NCBI RefSeq assembly: GCF_028622875.1
Contig: NZ_CP117710.1
Span: forward strand, 334,979 to 398,978
DNA length: 64,000 nt
Source of the DNA: Streptomyces sp. MMBL 11-1
GTDB taxonomy: Bacteria > Actinomycetota > Actinomycetes > Streptomycetales > Streptomycetaceae
Reading direction: 5' to 3'
Each line of letters opens with the position of its first letter. Position 1 is the stretch's first letter. Made by a program: the position numbers and the translations under genes. Of the stretch, positions 16,964 through 25,061 are shown one piece after another. The notes below the pieces were generated by a model that saw nothing but the letters and a program-made list of their open reading frames with translations, was not told the origin of the DNA and made no database searches.

Positions 16964-18922
16964 CTACCCTGCCGGTTCGACCTTGCCCGAATGGTCGTCC
17001 TGGCCACCGTCGCCGGATTCTTCGTCACTGCTTTCGGGCGGCCACTCAAGGCCGTAATACCGTGCGATGGCCTCCATGGTGAACCGCTCCTTCCCGTCGT
17101 CCTGCATCACGCCGACGGGGAAGTCCTTACGCCTTAGCTTGTGCACCCTGAGCGTGTTTCCGTTCAGCTCCGTGCCGCTCGCAGCGAACCGCCTCGACAC
17201 CTCTGCCAGGGTCAGCAGCTCGGGACGCTCCTCGGTGGGCGCCTCCTGCTTGGCCAGCGGAACCGGCAGGTCTGCGGCGTCCGTCGGCTGCTCGTCCGGA
17301 TCCGGATCGGAGGTGAAACGCTCACTGAAACGCTCTTCACCCTCGGGAGTGAAACGCTCCTCCTCGTTTCGGGTCTGACCTGCGGGAACGCCCTCCAGGG
17401 CGGCATCCGCAGCTACTGAAACGCCGATCGCCTGCGGGGGCTCCTTGGTGAACAGAGGACGGGAGACCTGGAGCAGGGACGGCAGCCGCTGCGGACTGCG
17501 CGCGGGCGGCGAACCGTACAGATCGGCGGTGGAGTAGCCGCGCTCGTTGCGGAGCTTGAGGCAGTGCTCGCGGAAGGCTTCGGGCTCGGCGTACGGCACC
17601 TGGATCCACACGCGACGATTTCCCTCGATAACCAGCATCCGGCCGGCCTTGTCGACGGACTCCGGCACCGGCGATGTATTGACGATCATTTTCCACTGAT
17701 TGGCGTTGAAGTTTCCCAGCATCAGCAGACGGAACATGTTACGCAAGCCACGGTTTCCGACAGCGGACTCCCGGAGGTCCTGGAACACTCCGATGATCGT
17801 GACGTTCACGTGCCGACCCATGCGCATGATGGAAGCGATATCGCCCCAGATCGGGTCGCTGGCGGGGTCGCCCTTCTCCTTGTTCTCGTTCCACCATTCC
17901 TTCGACGCATCACCGAATTCGTTGCCCTCTTCGAGGATCAGTGTGAGCCGGTCGAAGTCCTTACTGGGGCTCTGCTGCTTGACGTAGTTACGCGCTTCGA
18001 CTTCCCGAGCCGCCCACGAAATAGCGGCCCGCATGTCGCCGATATTTCCCGGGTCCGTATACAAATGGACTCCCGGTACCCCTTCGAAGCAATTGATCGA
18101 CGCCATCTTCACGTCGATACCGATCACGGTGGCGCCCTGCCCGACGAGCTGGGTGATGATCATCTGGAGGAAGCTCGACTTACCGCCACCGGACCCGACC
18201 GACAGCCCCCACATGGCGCTCTCGCCCGTCATCTCCTTGGTCAACGCCTCGGAGTGGTCGTCCAGCCCGAGAACCAGCTGGCCCGGCCGGCACGAGCCGA
18301 TGGCCGCCTGGACCTCCGGGGCGAAGAAGTCGACCCGGTCCGGCACCTCGTAGACGACCTTGTCCTTCTGCGGCTGGAAGAGGACGTAGAAGGGGTATCG
18401 CTTGAGGTTCCACTCCCCCGACCACCTGCCGCCCATCCGGGCATGCACCAGCTCGCGCAGCAGCTCCTTGTGACCGTCCTGGCCGTGCCAGCCGTCCGGC
18501 AGAGCGATCTTCACGAACGATCTGTCGAGCGGGATCGTCACAGCGGCCAGGCGCTGGGCGTCGTCCCAGGCCGGCATCGTCTCCTTCAGAGCGAGGGACA
18601 TGGGAACGACCAGCGTCTGCATATGACGGCGCCTGGCGCCGCCCCGGATGTGGAGCACGATGACGAGGGGCAGAAGCACACCGGCCACGCCGGCGGAGCA
18701 CCAGATGACCCGTTCGTGATTCTCCAGCCACCACCACGTCCAGGCGGCCCAGCCCGCCCATCCGAGCAGCACCAGGCGCAGCAGCACATGCTGCCAAACA
18801 GCTATCCCGCCCGGCGAGCGCGGTCGATCCGATAGCGGCGCTCCGCTGAGGAACCGCCCCACGAAGAGCGCGGCCGCCTCGGCTCCCGCGTCGATCTGCC
18901 GGTCCAGCTCACTTCGCGCCAT
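16964..18922 (-). CDS. traB: FtsK/SpoIIIE-type conjugal DNA translocase
   Basis: Pumps plasmid DNA to the recipient or couples it to the secretion channel; 652 aa. ATG at 18922 with GAAGGAG upstream; longer frames are spurious. Two membrane helices lie near residues 47-95 (MFVLLRLVLLGWAGWAAWTW-like and GVAGVLLPLVIVLHIRG). Walker A GSGGGKSS is near residue 245 and Walker B LTLILEEGNEFGD near 327, followed by GRHVNVTIIGVFQDLRESAV. The C-terminus carries acidic repeats ERFTPEGEERFSERFTSD and a winged-helix-like domain (LTLAEVSRRFAASG...RKDFPVGV...RFTMEAIARYY) suited to DNA recognition. The symbol reflects role and architecture, not a database match. Confidence 0.8.
   Translation of the reverse strand: MARSELDRQIDAGAEAAALFVGRFLSGAPLSDRPRSPGGIAVWQHVLLRLVLLGWAGWAAWTWWWLENHERVIWCSAGVAGVLLPLVIVLHIRGGARRRHMQTLVVPMSLALKETMPAWDDAQRLAAVTIPLDRSFVKIALPDGWHGQDGHKELLRELVHARMGGRWSGEWNLKRYPFYVLFQPQKDKVVYEVPDRVDFFAPEVQAAIGSCRPGQLVLGLDDHSEALTKEMTGESAMWGLSVGSGGGKSSFLQMIITQLVGQGATVIGIDVKMASINCFEGVPGVHLYTDPGNIGDMRAAISWAAREVEARNYVKQQSPSKDFDRLTLILEEGNEFGDASKEWWNENKEKGDPASDPIWGDIASIMRMGRHVNVTIIGVFQDLRESAVGNRGLRNMFRLLMLGNFNANQWKMIVNTSPVPESVDKAGRMLVIEGNRRVWIQVPYAEPEAFREHCLKLRNERGYSTADLYGSPPARSPQRLPSLLQVSRPLFTKEPPQAIGVSVAADAALEGVPAGQTRNEEERFTPEGEERFSERFTSDPDPDEQPTDAADLPVPLAKQEAPTEERPELLTLAEVSRRFAASGTELNGNTLRVHKLRRKDFPVGVMQDDGKERFTMEAIARYYGLEWPPESSDEESGDGGQDDHSGKVEPAG
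17311..17371. repeat. TGAAACG array inside traB
   Basis: TGAAACG at 17314, 17326 and 17350, and its complement CGTTTCG at 17365; a further copy lies near 17416. The same order and nearly the same spacing occurs at 39123-39178. It encodes the ERF(S/T) repeats of TraB, but the DNA array may itself be a binding site. Confidence 0.55.
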
Positions 18923-19000
18923 CCGTTCGCTCCTTCGCTGCCCGCTCGACGCCGCCCACCCTGGGAGTGGGGAGATAGGGCGGGACGCTACGAGCACGTA

Positions 19001-19013
19001 CCTGTGGACAGAG
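19001..19013 (-). promoter_or_regulatory. CCTGTGGACAGAG box upstream of traB
   Basis: Exact 13-mer, 79 bases before the traB start. An identical copy lies at 20516-20528, and another inside coding sequence at 10521-10533. The CTGTGGACAG core is a near-palindrome. Operator role is inferred. Confidence 0.4.
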
Positions 19014-19117
19014 GCGGGCGGCGACAGAGCAGCGGCTGGCAGCAGGTGCCCGCGATCGCCGTGGCAGCGGAGCGGCACGTGGAGCAGCGGGCAGCAGGCT
19101 GCTGCTGCCCGGACGAC

Positions 19118-19175
19118 GGCAGCACGAGTAGCGGCTGCTTCCCGGAGGAGGGAAGCAGCCGCTACTCGTGCTGCC
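19118..19175. repeat. perfect 26-bp inverted repeat
   Basis: Arms 19118-19143 and 19150-19175 are perfectly complementary over 26 bases, with a six-base GGAGGA loop. Fragments of the arm sequence (CAGCGGCT, GGCAGCA) recur on both sides between 19050 and 19215. It sits in the 357-bp gap between the DUF2637 stop and traB. It could be a terminator, a recombination site or a cis-acting transfer site. Confidence 0.75.
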
Positions 19176-19279
19176 AGTTCCGTGACAGCGGCTACTGGTG
19201 CAGGGCAGCACCGGCCGGCGAGCAGCAGAACCGGACGGGCCGGAACCACCAGTCCAAGCAAGGGCGGCGCTGCAACGGG

Positions 19280-20467
19280 CTACCGCCGTGCTGTTTGCCG
19301 CCTGACCTTGTAGACCTGCCCGCGGTTGACATCGCGGCCGAACTGCGCGAGCCAGTTCACGATGCTGCTGTCATCGGCGCCGGGATTGACGATGAACGCA
19401 TGCCGGATGGCGTCGGCATTCGTACGGGCACCAGCCACAGCCCCGCGGTGCTCAACCAGGTTCGCCAGGTTCTGACCGGTCTGCCCCTGAGCAGCAACGA
19501 CCGGGGAGCTGACGGCGCCATCTTGCGTGAGGGCGGACCCGATCGCCTCGGACGCGTGCGGTGTCCCCCCGACCACAGCCGCAACGGCCCTCTCGCGTCC
19601 GTGCTGCTTCGGCTGCTCGGTGGGTTCCGGCTGCTCGTGCTGCTTCGGCTGCTCGGTGGGTTCCGGTCGCTTGTGCTGCTTCGGCTGCCCGGCTCGGAGG
19701 GGAGAGGGAGAGTCTGGGGCACGGGGTGCGGGCAGAGCACTGTGGTCCGGAGCCGTGGTGACCGGGGCGGCATGCCGGGGTGGTCTCGCCTCATCGGGCG
19801 GCGAGCTGGAAGCCTCGATAGCGGCGGCCAGGGGGACTCCGACGCGGGCCAGTCGAAGAGGCAGCAGTTCGTCCAGAGAGGCGCGTCGACGCCACCTGCG
19901 GCCGTACTTCACTTCGAGCTTGGCCTCGTAGATGAGGCGGTCCTGTTCCGCCTTGATGATCTGGGAGTACTCGCGGATCTCCCATAGGCGCATCTTGCGC
20001 CAGAGAAGGAACGTGGGCAGGGGCGCGAGAATCCACCGTGCTAGCCGGACGCCCTCCATGTGCCGGTCCGCGGTGATCGCGGCCAGCCGGCCGACTGCGT
20101 GTCGGGCTGCTTCGACAGTGACGACGAAGAGGACGGGGATCGTGGCGTGCATGCCGATGCTGATCGGGTCGGGCCAGGCTGAGGCCGCGTTGAACGCGAT
20201 GGTGGCTGCTGTCAGCAACCATGCCGACTGACGCAGCATGGGCAGGGGTATCCGTAGCCAGGTGAGTAGCAAGTCCATCGAGAGCAAGCAGGCGATGCCG
20301 GCGTCGACTCCGATGGGGAAGTACGCGGAGAAGGCTCCGAAGCCCTTTCTCTCCGCGAGCTCGCGAACAGCGGTGTAGGAGCCGGCGAACCCGATGGCCG
20401 CGATGATCACGGCCCCGAGCACGACAACCGTGATCAGGGCACGCTGCGTTCTGGTCAGGCTGTCCAC
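19280..20467 (-). CDS. DUF2637/SpdB-like membrane protein with C-terminal HTH-like tail
   Basis: GTG at 20467 with AAAGGAG upstream; 395 aa. The first 160 residues form a four-helix membrane domain typical of DUF2637 (ALITVVVLGAVIIAAIGFAG, FSAYFPIGVDAGIACLLSMD, LLTAATIAFNAASAWPDP, ATIPVLFVVTVEAARHAVGR). Such proteins accompany TraB in Streptomyces plasmids and are linked to plasmid spread. A disordered middle contains tandem PEPTEQPKQHEQ units. The end (ADDSSIVNWLAQFGRDVNRG) resembles a helix-turn-helix. First gene of the transfer operon, with a CCTGTGGACAGAG box at 20516-20528. Confidence 0.75.
   Translation of the reverse strand: MDSLTRTQRALITVVVLGAVIIAAIGFAGSYTAVRELAERKGFGAFSAYFPIGVDAGIACLLSMDLLLTWLRIPLPMLRQSAWLLTAATIAFNAASAWPDPISIGMHATIPVLFVVTVEAARHAVGRLAAITADRHMEGVRLARWILAPLPTFLLWRKMRLWEIREYSQIIKAEQDRLIYEAKLEVKYGRRWRRRASLDELLPLRLARVGVPLAAAIEASSSPPDEARPPRHAAPVTTAPDHSALPAPRAPDSPSPLRAGQPKQHKRPEPTEQPKQHEQPEPTEQPKQHGRERAVAAVVGGTPHASEAIGSALTQDGAVSSPVVAAQGQTGQNLANLVEHRGAVAGARTNADAIRHAFIVNPGADDSSIVNWLAQFGRDVNRGQVYKVRRQTARR
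19601..19688 (-). repeat. 36-bp tandem repeat in DUF2637 gene
   Basis: About 2.4 copies with a 36-bp period (units at 19601, 19637 and 19673). In frame it encodes the 12-residue unit PEPTEQPKQHEQ. Probably a flexible linker. Confidence 0.8.
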
Positions 20468-20515
20468 GCCTCTCACTCCTTTGATCACGCCGTGCGGCGA
20501 GTGTGTGGAGTGGAA

Positions 20516-20528
20516 CCTGTGGACAGAG
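20516..20528 (-). promoter_or_regulatory. CCTGTGGACAGAG box upstream of transfer operon
   Basis: Identical 13-mer to 19001-19013, about 49 bases before the DUF2637 start. The rest of 20529-20822 shows no gene and no clear promoter of the shared type. Confidence 0.4.
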
Positions 20529-20822
20529 ACCCGTTCCCGAAGATCAGTGACACCGACGGGAAGGAACAGAGGCGTTCGCGGAGGTCCGCGGCCGTTCGCA
20601 CATGCTGGCGGCGCCGCCGCCGACCCGGCCACTTGAGCTGGTTCTACAACGGCTCAGAGCCCAGCCCGGGCCAGGCTCCGTCGACAAGCGGGGGCCGGGG
20701 CACGCCGCCGGCGGCGACGCTGCCGGCGAGGACCTCATGTCGACTCGCCAACTGCCGCGAACGGCCACAGACGAAGGCCCGCCATGGTTTCGCGAGCTCC
20801 ACGAAGCGGGCGCGCCGTGTCC

Positions 20823-21722
20823 TTAGATGCCGCCCGAGGGCAGGGAGCCGGACCTGCTGAGCCAGCTACGGACCTCCTCGACGTCGCGGGCGCTGTGTTC
20901 GTCCTTCGGCGGAAAGGGGTCTCGGCACCCGGCCGGATACCGGCGTGCGTATCCTCGGATGCTCCCGAGGGAGATGCCGAGCTCGGCGGCGAGCTGGGAA
21001 GGCGTCAGCCGGCCGGCTGCGACGGGACCAGCGTCGGGGGTGACCGCGTCGTCCGGGTTCAGTCCCAGTGCCCCTTCCGCCCACCCGTCGGGCACGGTGT
21101 GGCCCTGGGCGACGGCAACGCGCACCCGCTCCAGAACGTCTCGCTGGGCATAGGTGAGCCCCCGGTCGTCCAGGCCCGGGGCAGAGTCGTCCTTCTCCAG
21201 GTCGTGAACGGCCAACAGCCAGGTCCGGAGCTCCTCCCAGGGCAGCGGACTGCTGGGCAGGGGATCGTCCCGCCGGAGAATCCACGAGCGGACCGCCGGC
21301 CAGGAACGGAGGGAGCTTGTGCCACGTCGTACGGCAGGCGGGAAGGGATCGCGGCTGACCTCCGGCTTGGCAGAGGCGGCGTAGTACTGGATGGACTCCC
21401 TGCTGACGCCGAGGGTCTCCGCAGTCTCCTTGACCGTCAGGAACTCGGCGGCCGGACGGGCAGCGAGGGCGCGCTCATCCAGCTTCTGCGGACCTCGTCG
21501 TTTCGTGTCGAAGAGGTTCGGGTGCTTCGCGAGCCAGTTGAGCACATCCCGCCGGAGGCGGAGGTGGAAGCGGTCCTTCACGTCCAAGACGTCGGGGAAG
21601 TCGTCGTAGGTGTCGATCCAGTTCTGCACGCCGCTGTCGGTGCGGCCGGTCGCGGTAGCGATCTGCGGCACGGTTACCTGTTCGGGCAGTTCGGCGAAGG
21701 CCTTCTTGATGGCTGAGTCCAC
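20823..21722 (-). CDS. DNA-binding protein with three winged-helix-like repeats
   Basis: GTG at 21722 with CTGGAG upstream; 299 aa, soluble. Three similar modules are visible: residues 17-67 (VPQIATATGRTDSGVQNWID...DVLNWLAKHP), 95-150 (LTVKETAETLGVSRESIQYY...RDPFPPAVRRG...VRSWIL) and 237-293 (LTPSQLAAELGISLGSIRGY...RDPFPPKDEHS...EEVRSWL). Each looks like a MerR/excisionase-type helix-turn-helix with a wing and a DFP/DPFP turn. It is the only gene after promoter P3, ends a transcription unit just before the transfer operon, and resembles TraB's C-terminal domain. A regulator role for cargo or transfer promoters is plausible but not shown. Confidence 0.75.
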   Translation of the reverse strand: MDSAIKKAFAELPEQVTVPQIATATGRTDSGVQNWIDTYDDFPDVLDVKDRFHLRLRRDVLNWLAKHPNLFDTKRRGPQKLDERALAARPAAEFLTVKETAETLGVSRESIQYYAASAKPEVSRDPFPPAVRRGTSSLRSWPAVRSWILRRDDPLPSSPLPWEELRTWLLAVHDLEKDDSAPGLDDRGLTYAQRDVLERVRVAVAQGHTVPDGWAEGALGLNPDDAVTPDAGPVAAGRLTPSQLAAELGISLGSIRGYARRYPAGCRDPFPPKDEHSARDVEEVRSWLSRSGSLPSGGI

Positions 21723-21773
21723 GGTGTCTCCAGGGGCTGGTGGGGCGACAACGGCAGCCGCCTATCAGATGCT

Positions 21774-21802
21774 AATTTACTCCTAAGTGGTCGCCCTGTC
21801 CA
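21774..21802 (-). promoter_or_regulatory. shared-type promoter P3
   Basis: Minus strand TGGACA (21797-21802), 17-base spacer, TAAATT (21774-21779) with the full GAGTAAATTAG context. Unlike the others, it lacks a good upstream GACA. It serves the three-module DNA-binding protein. Confidence 0.7.
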
Positions 21803-21841
21803 GTTGGGCATTACGTTCTGGGCTCGGGCCGCTGCGGGACT

Positions 21842-22456
21842 TCAGCGGCCCAGTGCCGTGATGACGGCCTCGAAGCAGGCCCGTGTGTCCTCGTAGAAGA
21901 GGCGCAGGGGCGTGCCCGGGTAGCCGGGCGACTCGTACAACGGCGTCGCGCCGGCCGAGGTCACCAGGCGCGCCTGCCACCCGCCGTGCTGGCGTACGGG
22001 GTGCGTGATGTGGTTCCGGGAGTGGACGAACGAGAACGGCAGGCTGTCGGAGTGGCCGATGACGAGGGTGGCCACGCGCTGGAGCTGAGGGGAGTAGCCA
22101 GCATGGTGGGCGACGTGCTGATCCTGCAGCAAGAGGCGCAGAAGCCGGTCGGCCCGGCACTCGCACGTGTCGACCGCGCACCGCTGGGTTCCCACCCAGG
22201 CATGCAGGTCACTGGCCGCGCGGACGATCTCGGCCATCTCGTTCCTGCCGCGCTCCCACAGCGCATCGTCCGGCCCGTCAGCCATGCTCAGCTCGGCCTC
22301 CGTGGAGCGCGCTTCCCTCAGGAAGGAGTTCAGCCTCCGGTCGAGGCCGGCGAAACAGGAGGGGACATCTCCGCGGGCGAGTGAGGCGAGGGGGCCGTCG
22401 TGCTCGCCGAAGTAGGCGGCGGCATCGACAGCGTGGTTCGTGGTCTCGATGGGCAC
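21842..22456 (-). CDS. hypothetical protein, 204 aa
   Basis: GTG at 22456 with GGAAG upstream. Helical N-terminal half, CxC pair in AVDTCECRADRLLRLLLQDQ near residue 98, and a C-terminal part with FVHSRNHITHPVRQHGGWQA. No recognised family or membrane segment. Probably the last gene of the operon that starts at promoter P4 (24144-24184). Confidence 0.65.
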   Translation of the reverse strand: MPIETTNHAVDAAAYFGEHDGPLASLARGDVPSCFAGLDRRLNSFLREARSTEAELSMADGPDDALWERGRNEMAEIVRAASDLHAWVGTQRCAVDTCECRADRLLRLLLQDQHVAHHAGYSPQLQRVATLVIGHSDSLPFSFVHSRNHITHPVRQHGGWQARLVTSAGATPLYESPGYPGTPLRLFYEDTRACFEAVITALGR

Positions 22457-22487
22457 AATGCTTCCGTTTCTGCAGGAGGGGGCTGGC

Positions 22488-22808
22488 TCAGGCCTCGGAC
22501 GGTCTCCGCCTGAGCGGCGGGAGCTGCTTCCAGAGGGGCTCGCACACTTCGATGTCGCACTGCACCCGCGCGGAGCCGGCCTTCGAGGCGTAGATCCTTT
22601 CCCAGACCGTCCGGCGGCCCCGTGCCTGGCCGGGGGAGGTGTACGGGCCCTCGTACCAGGTGAGGGTCAGCCCCTCACACCTGATGGTGGGGTTCCTGCG
22701 CCGGTACAGCTGGAGATCGCGGTCGAGGGGAGAGCCCTCGGCGTACGTCGCGACGACCACGGTGCGATACAGCGGGGTGCTCGGCCCCATGCCGATGTTT
22801 CGGGCCAA
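22488..22808 (-). CDS. hypothetical protein, 106 aa
   Basis: TTG at 22808 with GGAGGAACC directly upstream. Contains YRTVVVATYAEGSPLDRDLQ and LTLTWYEGPYTSPGQARGRR, then a segment ending EVCEPLWKQLPPLRRRPSEA. No known domain. In the P4 operon. Confidence 0.6.
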   Translation of the reverse strand: MARNIGMGPSTPLYRTVVVATYAEGSPLDRDLQLYRRRNPTIRCEGLTLTWYEGPYTSPGQARGRRTVWERIYASKAGSARVQCDIEVCEPLWKQLPPLRRRPSEA

Positions 22809-22862
22809 GGTTCCTCCATGTCCGGTGGGTTGGTGAGCGAGGAGTGGGGTCGGTCCCGGGTG

Positions 22863-23360
22863 CTAGGCGGGCCAGACGGGCCAGACGAGGGCGGTCTCGG
22901 CCGAGAGGCGCCCGAAGACCTTGGCGTTCTTGGAGCGGAGCTGGCCGAGGACCTCATCGGCTCGTTCCTCGGATACGCCGAACACAGCGAAGGCCGCGCG
23001 GCTGCGCTCCTCCCGGGCGGTCGCTTCGGCGATACGGGCCTGTGCGCTCTGGACGTCCTGAAGTGAGTTGGCGGCCGCGACCTCGCGGGCTGCGTCGATG
23101 AGGGGCCGGATGTCAGCGAGATGGGTGTTCAACATCTGCTCGGCGTGCTCGGCGACGCGGTCGCGGACAGCCCGGACGGAGGTCAGGTGGTCGTCCTGCT
23201 CGCAGCTGATCTTGTCGAACTCCCAGGTCGGGCCGCCGTCGGGGCTGAAGAACCGGACGGTGAAGGTGAGCGGGATTCGGAAGCGGGTCGTGACGTCCAC
23301 GGCCAGGGCCACGCGCTGGGCGTTGGCGTAGATGGAGTGCAGCGTGGGCCGGATCGTCAC
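22863..23360 (-). CDS. hypothetical protein, about 165-195 aa
   Basis: The first canonical start is GTG at 23360, without a good ribosome site. The frame stays open with protein-like sequence upstream to about 23450 (IQPHLHEPHDHRQGPPERT), where an ATT codon has GAAAGG seven bases before it, so a non-canonical start is possible. The N-terminal part is beta-rich (FRIPLTFTVRFFSPDGGPTW); the rest is a long helix that may form a coiled coil (VRDRVAEHAEQMLNTHLADI...EATAREERSRAAFAVFGVSE). Function unknown. Confidence 0.6.
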   Translation of the reverse strand: MTIRPTLHSIYANAQRVALAVDVTTRFRIPLTFTVRFFSPDGGPTWEFDKISCEQDDHLTSVRAVRDRVAEHAEQMLNTHLADIRPLIDAAREVAAANSLQDVQSAQARIAEATAREERSRAAFAVFGVSEERADEVLGQLRSKNAKVFGRLSAETALVWPVWPA

Positions 23361-23499
23361 CGTCGCCGGGCGCCCGTCGATGCTGGATTCGATGGTCCGC
23401 TCGGGCGGGCCCTGTCGGTGGTCATGGGGCTCGTGGAGGTGCGGCTGAATGGCGATGCCTTTCGAGGGGGGACATGGGTGGCGGCTCGCGCCCGGTAGG

Positions 23500-23697
23500 T
23501 CAGCCGCGCTGGTGCGGGCGGCCGCCGACGCTGGCCCGGCGGCGCCGCTCGTCGGCCTCGTGCTCGGCCAGCGCGGTGCGGGCGGAGCTCAGCCTGCGGT
23601 AGAGCTCGAGGTCGCCCGTTCCGAGAGCAGTAGCCATAGCGGCGCTGTAGGACGCCCAGGAGGGGGTGCCCGTTATGGGAGATTCAGGCAGGAGCAT
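23500..23697 (-). CDS. small hypothetical protein, 65 aa
   Basis: ATG at 23697 with GAGAGAGG upstream. Charged and helical (LYRRLSSARTALAEHEADER), no known motif. Between two genes of the P4 operon. Confidence 0.5.
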   Translation of the reverse strand: MLLPESPITGTPSWASYSAAMATALGTGDLELYRRLSSARTALAEHEADERRRRASVGGRPHQRG

Positions 23698-23746
23698 GGG
23701 CGGGCCTCTCTCGATGCGGGTGGGAGGGCTCAGTACCGGGAGGGGA

Positions 23747-24100
23747 TCAGGCGGAGGCTTCGTCCCGGTCCAGGTCGCCGGGCGCCCACATGAAGGAGCC
23801 TCCGGTCCAGTCCTCCTCGGGGAGGGACTCGCGCGGGATGATCACCACCAGTTCGTTCCGGCGCCAGTGGAAGTTCGTGCCATCCAGGGCGACGGTCCCG
23901 GGCCGCCAGAAACGCTTGCGCACCTTCGCGGCCCAGGACCCGGAGGTCTGGGCCCGCCGGTCGCGGCCGGGGCGCGGGTCGGCCTGCTCCGCGTAGGTGC
24001 CGACGTACCAGTCGTGCTCCCGTACGTCCTGGGCGCGGACGACGCGCAGCGCGCCGGGACCGGTGCCCTCGGGGAGCAGTTCAGCGAAGAAGTTCGGCAC
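23747..24100 (-). CDS. hypothetical protein, 117 aa
   Basis: GTG at 24100 with AAGGAG six bases upstream; longer in-frame starts cross the promoter. Begins MPNFFAELLPEGTGPGALRV; the second half is Trp-rich (SGSWAAKVRKRFWRPGTVAL, NFHWRRNELVVIIPRESLPE). No named family. First gene after promoter P4. Confidence 0.65.
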   Translation of the reverse strand: MPNFFAELLPEGTGPGALRVVRAQDVREHDWYVGTYAEQADPRPGRDRRAQTSGSWAAKVRKRFWRPGTVALDGTNFHWRRNELVVIIPRESLPEEDWTGGSFMWAPGDLDRDEASA

Positions 24101-24143
24101 GGGGTGCTCCTTGTTCGGGGCTGGGCGACTACCTACAAACGCT

Positions 24144-24184
24144 AATTTACTCATTGAAGGAGTATATGTCAAACCTTACATGTC
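24144..24184 (-). promoter_or_regulatory. shared-type promoter P4
   Basis: Minus strand: GACA (24181-24184), 8 bases, TTGACA (24167-24172), 17-base spacer, TAAATT (24144-24149) in GAGTAAATTAG context. Drives 23747-24100 and probably the four genes below it. Confidence 0.85.
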
Positions 24185-24279
24185 ATGCGGTGTCGTGCCG
24201 GCTCCGCTGCGCGCGGCCTGCGACGGGCCCCACCCGCGCCGCGTACCGACCGAGGGGCCGGTACGCGGCGGGAGCAGAC

Positions 24280-24480
24280 TCAGTCCGCGGCCGCGCCCTC
24301 GATGCAGGCCAGGGCATCGTTCGGCTCCACCGGCGCGTGCTGCTCCTGCCCGTCCGGGCAGTTGAAATCGTCATCGTCGGTCCACCACAGGCCCTTGAAC
24401 AGGGTGATCGGCTTGCGGCAGTGCTTGCAGATTCCGGCGGCCTCCCACGGGGGACCCAAACGGGCAGCGGTCGAGGTCAT
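24280..24480 (-). CDS. small Cys-containing protein, 66 aa
   Basis: ATG at 24480 overlaps the upstream stop (ATGA), with GGAAGGA upstream. CKHCRK near residue 18 and a lone Cys in DDDFNCPDGQEQ suggest a small zinc-binding fold. Acidic and Trp-containing (LFKGLWWTDDDDFN). Translationally coupled to 24477-24944. Confidence 0.6.
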   Translation of the reverse strand: MTSTAARLGPPWEAAGICKHCRKPITLFKGLWWTDDDDFNCPDGQEQHAPVEPNDALACIEGAAAD

Positions 24481-24944
24481 GTGCAGTTCCTTCCGGACTT
24501 CGGGGGCAGAGCGCAGGAGGGTTCGGGCGGAGGCGCGGCCGGGATGACGAGCACGGGCTCGTCGGCCCACCAGACGTCACATCCCTGACCCGTGGCCCAC
24601 CGGGGGTCGGCCGGAACGGTTCCGAGCCTCACGCGGGGTTCCGGCTCGGACCATTGCCGTTCGACCGTGCACAGGTCGCACGGGCACGCCGGGTTCCACG
24701 GCCTGGGTTCGTCCGCCACGTATGGCCGGTTCACCCATGTCGAGACCCGGGTCATGTGGCCGGGAGTCGGGAAGTGCGAGAAGGACGCGAGGATCAGGTC
24801 ACCGGCGCGCACTTCAGAGGCGAGGACGGGCCTGGCGTCCGACTCGAACGCCCCAGTCGGAAGGTCTCCGAAGTGGGCGGCGGAGCGGGTACCGACAATG
24901 AGCGGGCAGTGGGACGGGTCGAGTTGAACGGGTACGGCGGCCAT
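24477..24944 (-). CDS. hypothetical protein, 155 aa
   Basis: ATG at 24944. Begins MAAVPVQLDPSHCPLIVGTR; the middle contains VRAGDLILASFSHFPTPGHM, a hedgehog/SH3-like 'AGDLIL' strand, and a CPCDLC motif near residue 88 (NPACPCDLCTVERQWSE). Paired with the 66-aa Cys protein by a 4-bp overlap. Function unknown. Confidence 0.6.
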   Translation of the reverse strand: MAAVPVQLDPSHCPLIVGTRSAAHFGDLPTGAFESDARPVLASEVRAGDLILASFSHFPTPGHMTRVSTWVNRPYVADEPRPWNPACPCDLCTVERQWSEPEPRVRLGTVPADPRWATGQGCDVWWADEPVLVIPAAPPPEPSCALPPKSGRNCT

Positions 24945-25061
24945 CGGGAAGTCTCCATCGGATGAGGAGGGCGGCGGGGCGGCTGGAGCCCTGGGGCAGC
25001 GGCGGCGGATTCGGGGTGCAGCCCTCGGTGGCTGCGGGGCGCTTGATCCGGGGGAGTCAGG

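Noticed and set aside
23930..23950. GACCCGGA, like the TraB recognition octamer of other Streptomyces plasmids
   Set aside because: Single copy inside a gene; known sites are arrays.
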